DNA of 14,723 nucleotides, taken from contig JASEEW010000028.1 in assembly GCA_030019485.1 (NCBI GenBank), forward strand, positions 1 through 14,723, in the 5' to 3' direction. The translations under genes were made by a program, and so were the position numbers. The DNA comes from Thermoplasmatales archaeon. Its GTDB lineage: Archaea; Thermoplasmatota; JASEFT01; JAUWIS01. The first letter of the stretch is position 1. Each line of letters begins with the position of its first letter. The notes beneath the pieces were generated by a model. The model was not told where the DNA came from. It did not search any database and was given only the letters and a program-made list of their open reading frames with translations. This document shows positions 1 to 6,744 of this stretch, in pieces.

Positions 1-5
1 GAAGG

Positions 6-20
6 GGGTGTGAGACACCC
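6..20. other. short perfect hairpin at window edge
   Basis: GGGTGT and ACACCC form a 6-bp stem around a GAG loop. No T-run follows, so it is not a convincing terminator. It may belong to a feature cut off by the window edge. The bases up to about 44 contain a GGTTCAA-like string, but no tRNA T-arm can be folded around it. Confidence 0.35.
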
Positions 21-49
21 TGTGTCGTAGGACTTCGCCGGTTCAAAAA

Positions 50-120
50 GGTGTAAGGTGTAAGTTGTAAGGTGTAAGGCGTAAGTGAAAAACACTTAAA
101 CCGCTGCACCTTAAACCTTA
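50..120. repeat. degenerate heptamer tandem array with inverted arm
   Basis: Five consecutive 7-mers at 50-84 read GGTGTAA, GGTGTAA, GTTGTAA, GGTGTAA, GGCGTAA. TAAGTG (82-87) then pairs with CACTTA (93-98) across five A residues. The following bases to about 120 hold reverse-complement variants (CACCTTA-, ACCTTAG-like), so the whole could fold as an imperfect long hairpin. The array resembles the other intergenic heptamer clusters at 5381-5404 and 13178-13281 in period and G/T/A composition. No gene lies here. Confidence 0.7.
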
Positions 121-176
121 GAAAATCCGGCCCCCCGCATTTTTGCGAACGAGTGATAGCGTGTGAGTAAAAATAT

Positions 177-288
177 TTCGGAATTCACAAAGTGAATTCC
201 TCATATCTGCTCATATACATTCGCAGAATACGAGGAATTGCGTAAGCAATTCCGAAGTATCAGCAAATTTGCCATTGCAAATTTGCTG
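177..288. other. cluster of three perfect hairpins upstream of the exonuclease gene
   Basis: Three palindromic stems follow each other. GGAATTCAC (180-188) pairs with GTGAATTCC (192-200). GGAATTGC (234-241) pairs with GCAATTCC (246-253) around a GTAA loop. CAGCAAATTTGC (261-272) pairs with GCAAATTTGCTG (277-288) around CATT. TTCGGAATT (177-185) can also pair with AATTCCGAA (248-256), so two mutually exclusive folds exist. TCTGC (206-210) and GCAGA (223-227) can pair between them. There is no open frame. It could be a structured 5' leader, a small repeat element or remnants of a mobile end; the sequence alone does not decide. Confidence 0.6.
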
Positions 289-313
289 TAAAAAAGGAGT
301 GAAGCAACTGAGC

Positions 314-326
314 AAAAATATAAAAA
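314..326 (+). promoter_or_regulatory. possible TATA box for the exonuclease-DHS operon
   Basis: AAAATATAAAAAA is centred about 23 bp before the preferred ATG at 343, slightly close for a leaderless archaeal start but plausible. The A-rich context makes it a weak call. Confidence 0.3.
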
Positions 327-342
327 AACGATGGTGATAAAA

Positions 343-885
343 ATGACATACCATATTGCCCTGGACATAGAGACAACATCCCTTTATGCAGATGATGGTA
401 TAATTACCTGCTATGCTGTTGTCGGGCAGGATGCCACTGTATATGCAAATACCACAGAAAAACCTGATGAGGAGAAAAAACTTTTAAAACAACTACTCAG
501 GGATTTGATAGGGTTGAATGCGCGCCATCCCACATCAAAAATAATCACATACAATGGGTATTCATTTGATTACCCCATGATTATAACAAGACTTCTTGCT
601 CTTGATATGCTGCCGGAGCTTGCTGTGTTCAAAAAAAACTTTGATAAAAAAGGAAGGCATGTTGATTTGTATTATGCTGTGAGAAACAACCTTCTTTTAA
701 AGTCTAGAAAATTGACTGATGTCTGCAGATACCTTGGTATTGATTATGAGAAAAATAAGGATCCTGTACTGCTATGGAAAAACGGTGAAAGTGATGAGCT
801 GAAAAGACAATGTATAAATGATGCAAATGTACTTCATGTGCTCAGGAAAAAACTTGTTGAGTTAAACGTAATGGAGAAAGAATAA
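343..885 (+). CDS. DEDD-superfamily 3'-5' exonuclease-like protein (RNase H fold)
   Basis: A 180-residue single-domain protein of the DnaQ/PolB exonuclease type, likely acting on DNA or RNA 3' ends in the cytosol. ExoI is LDIETT near the N-terminus (Asp8, Glu10). ExoII is ITYNGYSFDYP (Asp76). A later Asp (Asp160 in CINDAN) fits ExoIII. The residue four before that Asp is Gln156, not the Tyr of DEDDy enzymes, so activity is uncertain. ATG 343 is preferred over the in-frame ATG 331 because GGTGA at 333-337 lies 5 nt before it, and because the strand-forming HIALDIETT then sits directly at the N-terminus as in the family. It ends 2 nt before the deoxyhypusine synthase start, so the two are probably cotranscribed. 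The family is sure; the substrate is not. Confidence 0.75.
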   Translation: MTYHIALDIETTSLYADDGIITCYAVVGQDATVYANTTEKPDEEKKLLKQLLRDLIGLNARHPTSKIITYNGYSFDYPMIITRLLALDMLPELAVFKKNFDKKGRHVDLYYAVRNNLLLKSRKLTDVCRYLGIDYEKNKDPVLLWKNGESDELKRQCINDANVLHVLRKKLVELNVMEKE

Positions 886-887
886 AT

Positions 888-1820
888 ATGAAAATGGGAA
901 AAAAGGTTGAGGACATTAAAATATCCGAAAACATGAATGCAAACACTTTGGTTGCTCAGATGGAAAAATCAGGGGGTTTCACAGCAAAAAAGGTAGGTGA
1001 GGGTGTTAACATCCTTGAGAAAATGTTCAAGGAGAAAAACTGTGTGAAATTTCTTTCATTTCCAGCGTGCATAATTGCAACAGGATGCAGGGGTGTTATC
1101 AGGGAACTTGTGAAAAGAAAAATGGTTGATGTTATTATAACAACTTCAGGCACACTTGACCATGACATTGCAAGGGCATGGAAAAACTATTATCATGGGG
1201 ATTTTTCAATGGATGACATAAGTCTTCATAAGCATGGGGTGAACAGGCTCGGCAATGTTCTTATCCCGAATGAAAACTATGGCATAATCCTAGAAAAGAA
1301 GATGCAGCCAATTTTAAAAGAAATCTACAGAAATAAAAAGGACTACTCAACAAAGGAAATCATCTGGGAGTTTGGAAAAAGAATAAAAAATGAGAACAGC
1401 ATAATTCACTGGTGCTACAAAAACAGAATACCCATGTTTGTTCCTGGAATAACAGACGGCGCATTTGGAAGCAATCTCTGGATGTTCTGGCAGACGCATA
1501 AGGATTTTAAAATAAATTTATTCAGAGACGAGCATGAGTTAAGCGACATTGTTTTCACAGCGAAAAAAACCGGTGCCCTCATGATCGGTGGTGGCATATC
1601 AAAGCATCATACAATCTGGTGGAACCAGTTCAGGAAGGGTCTTGATTATGCTGTGTACATTACAACGGCGGTCGAGTATGATGGAAGCCTGAGCGGTGCA
1701 AGAATCAGAGAAGGAATCTCATGGGGCAAGGTAAAGGAAAAAGCGAAAAGAATAACAATTGATGGCGATGCAACCGTGCTGCTGCCTTTGATGATCAGTG
1801 CTGTGATGGATAAATTATAA
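888..1820 (+). CDS. dhs: deoxyhypusine synthase
   Basis: This NAD-dependent enzyme transfers the aminobutyl group of spermidine to one lysine of translation factor aIF5A, the first step of hypusine formation. The 310 residues match the archaeal length. The diagnostic C-terminal half is intact: FVPGITDGAFGSNLWMFWQ near residues 184-202, then GGGISKHH with Lys239 at the place of the catalytic lysine (Lys329 in the human enzyme), then YAVYITTAVEYDGSLSGA and ISWGKV. DGDATVLLPL closes the protein. ATG 888 is taken as start; a second in-frame ATG at 894 cannot be excluded, since GGAG at 873-876 is rather distant from either. It lies between the exonuclease-like gene (2-nt gap) and an unrecognised gene (13-nt gap), apparently one operon. 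Identification is near certain. Confidence 0.96.
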   Translation: MKMGKKVEDIKISENMNANTLVAQMEKSGGFTAKKVGEGVNILEKMFKEKNCVKFLSFPACIIATGCRGVIRELVKRKMVDVIITTSGTLDHDIARAWKNYYHGDFSMDDISLHKHGVNRLGNVLIPNENYGIILEKKMQPILKEIYRNKKDYSTKEIIWEFGKRIKNENSIIHWCYKNRIPMFVPGITDGAFGSNLWMFWQTHKDFKINLFRDEHELSDIVFTAKKTGALMIGGGISKHHTIWWNQFRKGLDYAVYITTAVEYDGSLSGARIREGISWGKVKEKAKRITIDGDATVLLPLMISAVMDKL

Positions 1821-1833
1821 AGGGGTGAAAAAT

Positions 1834-2283
1834 ATGGGTTTGTTCAGACGTAAAAAAGAAGAGGAAATTGATGTAAAGGAAAGCAAAAAGCATTCTATGC
1901 TTGAGTCTTTTGTGAAGGAGTTTGAAACAGGATTTGGTGAAAAATTTTACAAAAGTTCTTTGTTTGGCAACATACATTTTTTTGATTCTGAATCAAAAAA
2001 GCTTGGGGTCCTTCCAGCAGACATCTATCAGATTATAGAGCAGTTCAAGCTGAACAGGGTTGTTACCCCATCCAATCTTAAAAGAAAAAACATAGGAAAC
2101 ACAGAGGCAACAGGAATAGAAGGTGGAAGCTGGGTTGATTCAAATATTTATGAAAAGGCTGTCAAAGCATTGGAAAAAATGGGCATATCTGATTATAGGA
2201 TTCTGATGAGCACTGAAAAGGACAGCCCTGTTATTTTGTCAACATTAAAATTCAACATAGTAATTTCACCAGTTGTACCCTAA
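1834..2283 (+). CDS. unrecognised small charged protein
   Basis: A 149-residue protein that I do not recognise. It opens with a strongly charged stretch (FRRKKEEEIDVKESKK), followed by a mixed helical region rich in Phe and Lys, then GVLPADIYQIIEQFKLNRVV and a Gly-rich turn GIEGGSW, and ends in an apparently strand-forming tail (LSTLKFNIVISPVVP). No Cys, signal peptide or membrane segment is visible, so it is probably cytosolic. ATG 1834 is chosen because AGGGGTGA (1821-1828) is a strong ribosome site 5 nt before it; an upstream GTG at 1825 lies inside that site. It follows deoxyhypusine synthase by 13 nt and is likely the last gene of that operon. A link to hypusine or translation would be guesswork. 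Confidence 0.7.
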   Translation: MGLFRRKKEEEIDVKESKKHSMLESFVKEFETGFGEKFYKSSLFGNIHFFDSESKKLGVLPADIYQIIEQFKLNRVVTPSNLKRKNIGNTEATGIEGGSWVDSNIYEKAVKALEKMGISDYRILMSTEKDSPVILSTLKFNIVISPVVP

Positions 2284-2334
2284 TTTATCTCCCAATGTGC
2301 AAGAGGTATATTCTAAGTGCCCGCCTCAGATTTT

Positions 2335-2384
2335 GGAGGAGGTGGATTGTATTTCCCCAGAGTTTCATTTTCTCCACCTCCTCC
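2335..2384. terminator. 12-bp inverted repeat between convergent genes
   Basis: GGAGGAGGTGGA (2335-2346) is perfectly complementary to TCCACCTCCTCC (2373-2384) across a 26-nt loop. It lies between the convergent unrecognised gene and the beta-helix gene and includes the latter's last codons, which encode its RRRW tail. No clear T-run follows on either strand, so a two-way terminator role is only suggested by position. Confidence 0.35.
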
Positions 2385-4158
2385 TCAATGCAAATATAGT
2401 TACACCAATTATCACAGCTATTATGATTATTCCAAATATATGGAAAGGTTTAAAAATCGGTTCTTCTACCCCTCCTTCCGTCAAAATTATCGTCAGTGAT
2501 GAGTCCTTAAACCAAGGATCATACAGCACGTTTTCAGTTACCTTATCACCATTTCCTGGACCTACATCCCCAGGACCGTCTGGAGAACCCCACCAGTTGT
2601 AGGTTGCATTTGCCTGATACTCTACATCTGAATCATGATTATAAATACCATAATTTGTGTTATTGTAGATATTGTTATAATGTATTTCGTTGTTCGAGGA
2701 ATAGTACAACTCGATGCCGTAACAATTGTTGTAAATCTGGTTTGCGGTAAGGTTGTTGTATGAGGAATAACCAATCCTGATGCCATCCTCAGAATTGTTA
2801 TAAATGTGGTTTGAGGATATTTGGCTGTTTGAGGAACGCTCCAGACAGATGCCATCATAATAATTGTTGTAAATAGCACAGTCTGTTATTTGGTTGTTCG
2901 AAGAATGAACTAACCAGACGCCATCCTTAGAATTACTATAAACATTAGAGTTTGTTATTTGGCTGTTATTTGAAGAAAAAACCAGTGTAATGCCATCATC
3001 ATTGTTGTACATATTGCAGTTGGCTATTGCGTTGTTGTTTGAGGAATGAGCCAAAGAGATGCCATACTGGTTGTTATAAGCAATACAGTTTGTAATGTTG
3101 TTGTTTGAAGAAGAGTAAAGGCAGATACCACCATCAGAATTATTGGAGATAGTGCAGTTTGCTATTTGGTTATTTGAAGAAGAATATAGATAGACACCGT
3201 AATCATTGTTATAAGTAATGCAATTTGTTAGATTGGAATATGAGGTGTTTGCAAGCAGTAGCCCTTGCATGTTGCTGTTGAGTGTAAGGTTTTCTACTGT
3301 TATATTAGTGCAAGAAATTAGTCCAAGATATCCTATGTTCATAGTATCGTCAAAGATAAAACTATTTTGTTCTATGAGATAATATATTGGTTTGCACTTA
3401 ATAGTATTGGATTTATCTATGTCTTGACAAAAATGTGAAACATAGTAACCATGAACACCAAAATTGTAGGTGTTGTTTTCAAGAGCATTGTCTCTTAAAA
3501 TGTTGTTTGAAGAGAGACACAGCCAGATGCCGTGATCAGAATTATTATAAACAGTGCAGTGTGTTATTTGGGTGTTGTTTGAGGAACCGCCCAGCCAGAT
3601 GCCATCATAAGAATTGTTAAAAATGGTGCAATTTGATATTTGATTGTTGTTTGAAGAAGAGTAGAGATGGATGCCGTCACAAGAATTGTTGTAAACAGTA
3701 CAGTTTGTTATTTGATTGTTTGAAGAAGAATCAAGGCGGATGCCACGATAATTGTTGTAAATCTCACAGTTTTCGATTTTGCTGTTTGTGACATTGTGGA
3801 AGGTAATACCCTCATGACAGTTGTTTTTACTGTCGTGTATTATACAGTTTCTTATTATAAAATAGACATCCGTATTCCATATGGAAATACCGTGCGCAGT
3901 GTTTGTATTTATATCCAAGTTTTCAATAATGTATGGATCAATTTCTATTCCAGAGCCATTGGTAACACCATTTGCAGCTGTGAAATCCAAGTTGTTATCA
4001 ATATAGATAGGCTCATGTGCTTTAATCCCTTCCTTTGATAAACTTGCTGTTTCTGCTGAAAAAGAAGGAATTAGTATCGCTAATATTAACATGAAAAATA
4101 GAATGTAGGTTTTCCTTAGACCTGTGGATTTATCCAAATCCGATTTTATATTTTTCAT
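2365..4158 (-). CDS. NosD-like right-handed beta-helix surface protein, membrane anchored
   Basis: A 597-residue secreted protein with an N-terminal hydrophobic segment (about 17-33; likely cleavage after FSA35). A PIYIDNNLDFTAANGV...GIEIDPYIIENLDIN opening follows, typical of archaeal NosD/CASH-type proteins. About twenty parallel beta-helix coils then repeat a 22-24 residue unit (SSNNQITNC..YNNS.DGI.L). YNWWGSPDGPGD lies near the C-terminus, then a transmembrane helix (about 573-591) ending RRRWRK, so the helix should face outward, anchored in the membrane. Such folds bind or cleave polysaccharides or build the surface layer; no catalytic residues can be assigned. ATG 4158 is preferred to an upstream ATG (4200): it gives a clean signal peptide and forms an ATGA overlap with the folP stop, implying coupled translation. 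Function unknown; family confident. Confidence 0.85.
   Translation of the reverse strand: MKNIKSDLDKSTGLRKTYILFFMLILAILIPSFSAETASLSKEGIKAHEPIYIDNNLDFTAANGVTNGSGIEIDPYIIENLDINTNTAHGISIWNTDVYFIIRNCIIHDSKNNCHEGITFHNVTNSKIENCEIYNNYRGIRLDSSSNNQITNCTVYNNSCDGIHLYSSSNNNQISNCTIFNNSYDGIWLGGSSNNTQITHCTVYNNSDHGIWLCLSSNNILRDNALENNTYNFGVHGYYVSHFCQDIDKSNTIKCKPIYYLIEQNSFIFDDTMNIGYLGLISCTNITVENLTLNSNMQGLLLANTSYSNLTNCITYNNDYGVYLYSSSNNQIANCTISNNSDGGICLYSSSNNNITNCIAYNNQYGISLAHSSNNNAIANCNMYNNDDGITLVFSSNNSQITNSNVYSNSKDGVWLVHSSNNQITDCAIYNNYYDGICLERSSNSQISSNHIYNNSEDGIRIGYSSYNNLTANQIYNNCYGIELYYSSNNEIHYNNIYNNTNYGIYNHDSDVEYQANATYNWWGSPDGPGDVGPGNGDKVTENVLYDPWFKDSSLTIILTEGGVEEPIFKPFHIFGIIIIAVIIGVTIFALRRRWRK
2640..3800 (-). 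repeat. in-gene tandem repeats of about 66-72 bp encoding beta-helix coils
   Basis: The beta-helix gene carries diverged tandem units of roughly 66-72 bp, each with a SSSNN-coding core (TTGTTTGAAGAA-like on the + strand) and an asparagine-rich YNNS turn. Near-identical copies within the gene could change repeat number by recombination. The block near 3240-3480 (residues around the QNSFIFDDTMNIGYLGLIS segment) departs from the simple unit. Confidence 0.7.
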
Positions 4159-5342
4159 TTTCTCACTACCGCATCCATGATTTTTGCAGCCCTTACGCAT
4201 TCTTTCACATCATGCACTCTGATTATGTCAGCGCCGTTAGCTATGCATAATGCAGCAGATGCAAGCGTTCCCTCAAGCCTTTCATCAACAGGTAAATTTA
4301 GTATTTTGCCTATAAATGATTTTCTTGAAGGACCAACAAGCAATGGTTTCCCAAGGGTTTTGAACTCCCTCAGTCTTCTTATTATCTCAAGGTTGTGCTC
4401 AAGGTTTTTACCAAAACCTATGCCAGGGTCAATTATTATTTTACCAACACCGCTGTTTTCAGCGTATTCTATTCTTTCTCTGAAAAAAGAAAAAATTTCA
4501 CCAACAACATCCCTGTATTCGGGTTTTTTCTGCATATTTCTTGGAGTGCCCTTCATGTGCATAATTATAACAGGGGCATCATATTTTGCGGCAATTTTAA
4601 CCATTTCCCTGTTTCTTAAACCTGATATGTCATTAATAATACCTGCACCTATATCAAGCGCTTTTTTCACAATATTCGGCTTGTAACTGTCAATGGAAAC
4701 AGGAACATCAACCTCTTTCATCAATTTCTTCAGCACAGGCTCAACCCTTCTCCATTCTTCTGACTCTGAGACAGGCTTTGAAAATGGTCTGGTGCTTTCA
4801 CCGCCAACATCAATGAGATCTGCTCCTTCCTCAACCATCTTTTTTGCTTTTTCAACAGCATTTTCAGCATTTGTTATCCCATCACCTGAAAAAGAATCAG
4901 GTGTAACATTCAGTACTCCCATTACATACGTTTTTTTACCTATGCCCAATGAGTATTTCCCGCATTTCAGCACCTGATATTTTTTTCTCTCAAAAACCGT
5001 TAATATGCCTTCTATTTCATCAGCAACATTTTTCAGTCCAAAAGGCTGCATTTTTAGTTTATTTATCAAACTCTCATGCTGTTTTATTGTTCCCATAATC
5101 AGCACATCTGTTTTTTGTTTACCAAGAAGCGCATTTCTTGATATTGCAGCATCGCCGCCAGCAGAAAGCATCTCCTGTTTCATTATGTTTGCAGCCCTGG
5201 GATCAATTTTTTCTATCTTAATAGTCCTGTGCACGGCTTTAGGCATCATAAGTTTAACACCAACAGGGTCACAGCCTATTTTCACAATCTCATTTTTTGC
5301 ATCATCCAGGTTTCCTACGATTCTTATTCTGACATTTGTCAT
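4155..5342 (-). CDS. folP: dihydropteroate synthase
   Basis: It condenses 6-hydroxymethyl-dihydropterin pyrophosphate with p-aminobenzoate to dihydropteroate. The TIM-barrel part is canonical: NVTPDSFSGDG (145-155), GADLIDVGGESTRP (173-186), SIDSY (216-220), ND (237-238), DPGIGFGK (305-312), GPSRKSFIG (337-345) and RVHD (375-378). The 395-residue length exceeds the usual 270-280 because about 135 residues precede the barrel (MTNVRIRIVGNLDDAKNEI onward). Some family members have such an extension; its role is unclear to me. ATG 5342 follows AAAAGGAGTGA at normal spacing. It lies 56 nt after folC, with a heptamer repeat in the gap, and overlaps the beta-helix gene by 4 nt. With FolC next door this is a real folate branch rather than methanopterin synthesis alone. 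Confidence 0.95.
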   Translation of the reverse strand: MTNVRIRIVGNLDDAKNEIVKIGCDPVGVKLMMPKAVHRTIKIEKIDPRAANIMKQEMLSAGGDAAISRNALLGKQKTDVLIMGTIKQHESLINKLKMQPFGLKNVADEIEGILTVFERKKYQVLKCGKYSLGIGKKTYVMGVLNVTPDSFSGDGITNAENAVEKAKKMVEEGADLIDVGGESTRPFSKPVSESEEWRRVEPVLKKLMKEVDVPVSIDSYKPNIVKKALDIGAGIINDISGLRNREMVKIAAKYDAPVIIMHMKGTPRNMQKKPEYRDVVGEIFSFFRERIEYAENSGVGKIIIDPGIGFGKNLEHNLEIIRRLREFKTLGKPLLVGPSRKSFIGKILNLPVDERLEGTLASAALCIANGADIIRVHDVKECVRAAKIMDAVVRK

Positions 5343-5380
5343 TTTTTCACTCCTTTTAGTAATTGATGGTCAGGTTTTCC

Positions 5381-5404
5381 CTAACCCTTAACCCCTAACT
5401 ACTG
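5381..5404. repeat. heptamer repeat at the folC stop codon
   Basis: On the minus strand the bases read CAGTAGTTAGGGGTTA followed by AGGGTTAGGG, a run of 7-mers of the GTAGTTA/GGGGTTA type. The first 16 bases (5404-5389) are identical to 13190-13205 near folD. The folC stop TAG (5401-5399) is part of the repeat. It fills most of the gap between folC and the folP ribosome site. Confidence 0.7.
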
Positions 5405-6661
5405 TTTTATCGCTTTCTTCACATCACCAACAGTATAAAGCGAGCCAGTTATCAGTATCATATCGTTTTTCTTTGCAATAGATTTTGCGTAATCTAATGC
5501 ATTTTTAACATTATCCTTAACAACCACAGTTCTTATATATTTTTCAGCCTCATTTTTTATTATTTCTGGATCAGCAGCCCTCTCTGAATCCGGTTTTGTT
5601 ATTATAATCCTATCAGGCAGGGGAGAAATAATTTTCACCATTTTTTTGATGTTCTTGTCAGATAATATTCCCAAAACAAGGATTAGTTTATCGTAATTAA
5701 AATATTCCTTAACGGCCTTCCCCAGTTTTCTCATACTGTCAGGGTTGTGTGCACCATCAACAACAATCAAAGGGTTTCTATTAATTATTTCAAGCCTTCC
5801 AGGCCATGATGTTTTTGAGAAACCTTTTCTAACATTATTTTCCGAAAAAACATTTAATAATTCTATAGCAGATAAAGCAGTTGCAGCATTGACAAGCTGA
5901 TGCTTTCCAAGAAGCGGAATTCTGAGATTAGAGTAGATGTGTTTGCCTGTCCGAATATTAAATGTCTGCCCATCCAAATTATATTCTTCCCTTTCAATTC
6001 TTATCCTGCTTACATCAACCAATTTACATTTTTTTCTTCTGCATACCTTTTTTATCACTCCTAATACTTTTTTATTTTCAGCAGATGTAACAACAGGAAC
6101 ATTTTTTTTGATTATACCTGCCTTTTCATTTGCTATTTTTTCCAGTGAACTACCAAGAATGTTTTCATGTTCCATTGAAACATTTGTGATAACAGAAACA
6201 AGAGGTTTCATAATATTTGTTGCATCAAGCCTCCCCCCTAGTCCCACTTCAAGCACTGCGAAATCAACATTTTTTTCACGGAAATATTTTAGTGCAACAG
6301 CAGTAAGGGTTTCAAAAAATGTTGGATGACCAAAACAGGATGGAACATTTATTTTTTTAACCTTTGTCATAATCCTGCTGAAATCATTTTTAGAAATCAT
6401 CCTCCCATTTATGGTTATTCTTTCTCTGACATCAACAAGGTTTGGTGATGTGTATCTACCAACCCTGTATTTTTCTCCTATAATACTGCCCAGCATTGCG
6501 CACACGGAGCCTTTGCCGTTTGTTCCTGCTACATGAATTATTTTCATTTTTTTTTCAGGATTACCAAATTTTTTAAGCAGAAACTTTATTCTTTCCAGAC
6601 CAAGTTTTATGCCGAATGACTCAAGTGAATAAACGTATTCAAGGGATTGTGGGTAGTTCAC
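5399..6661 (-). CDS. folC: folylpolyglutamate synthase / dihydrofolate synthase
   Basis: A Mur-ligase-type ATP-dependent enzyme that adds glutamate to dihydropteroate and then to folates. The P-loop is HVAGTNGKGS (43-52). SPNLVDVRERITINGR (72-87) is the pterin-side loop. LEVGLGGRLDATN (137-149), MEHENILG (163-170) and NEKAG (178-182, Lys180 being the usual carbamylated lysine) follow. GKHQ, SWPGRLE (285-291) and VDGAHNPDSM (301-310) mark the C-terminal domain. At 420 residues it is full length. The start is GTG 6661: the N-terminus then reads YPQSLEYVYSLESFGIKLGL as in homologues. No ribosome site precedes it, but a TATA-like element centred about 26 nt upstream suggests a leaderless message. 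It is first gene of folC-folP-beta-helix. The stop lies within a heptamer repeat. I cannot tell whether one or both synthase activities are present. Confidence 0.95.
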   Translation of the reverse strand: MNYPQSLEYVYSLESFGIKLGLERIKFLLKKFGNPEKKMKIIHVAGTNGKGSVCAMLGSIIGEKYRVGRYTSPNLVDVRERITINGRMISKNDFSRIMTKVKKINVPSCFGHPTFFETLTAVALKYFREKNVDFAVLEVGLGGRLDATNIMKPLVSVITNVSMEHENILGSSLEKIANEKAGIIKKNVPVVTSAENKKVLGVIKKVCRRKKCKLVDVSRIRIEREEYNLDGQTFNIRTGKHIYSNLRIPLLGKHQLVNAATALSAIELLNVFSENNVRKGFSKTSWPGRLEIINRNPLIVVDGAHNPDSMRKLGKAVKEYFNYDKLILVLGILSDKNIKKMVKIISPLPDRIIITKPDSERAADPEIIKNEAEKYIRTVVVKDNVKNALDYAKSIAKKNDMILITGSLYTVGDVKKAIKQ

Positions 6662-6682
6662 AAGATGGAAAGGCGTTGAAGA

Positions 6683-6691
6683 TAATATTTA
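6683..6691 (-). promoter_or_regulatory. TATA-like element for folC
   Basis: TAAATATTA on the minus strand is centred about 26 nt before the folC GTG. This is the distance between an archaeal TATA box and its transcription start, so the message would begin at or next to the start codon. Confidence 0.45.
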
Positions 6692-6714
6692 GTTTTCTAC
6701 TGTGAGGCGCAATC

Positions 6715-6724
6715 TTTATAAAAA
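6715..6724 (+). promoter_or_regulatory. TATA box for the hydrolase-flavoprotein-radical SAM operon
   Basis: TTTATAAAAA is a near-ideal archaeal TATA box. Its centre lies about 26 bp before GTG 6745, predicting initiation at about that codon. It shares an 83-bp divergent region with the folC promoter. Confidence 0.6.
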
Positions 6725-6744
6725 ACCAAGTGGTTGGAGGAGAT

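Noticed and set aside
1..50. Possible 3' end of a tRNA (GGTTCAA-like string and G-rich hairpin)
   Set aside because: No five-pair T-arm can be formed around the string and no acceptor end or CCA is present; the hairpin at 6-20 has a three-base loop and does not fit tRNA geometry.
299..337. Short GTG frame (12 codons) behind GGAGTG, as a leader peptide
   Set aside because: The GTG overlaps its own ribosome-site-like sequence, the peptide is lysine-rich by base composition, and it is out of frame with the following gene.
2640..3800. CRISPR array in the regular repeats
   Set aside because: The units are diverged, contiguous without unique spacers, and encode beta-helix coils in one uninterrupted frame.
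4177..5391. Long open frames opposite folP
   Set aside because: They mirror a fully conserved folP on the other strand, have no ribosome sites and show Ser/Phe-rich antisense composition.
6730..6744. GTG 6730 as start of the isochorismatase-family gene
   Set aside because: It has no ribosome site, adds a Gly-rich stub that is simply the GGAGGAG ribosome-site sequence translated, and is too close to the TATA box.
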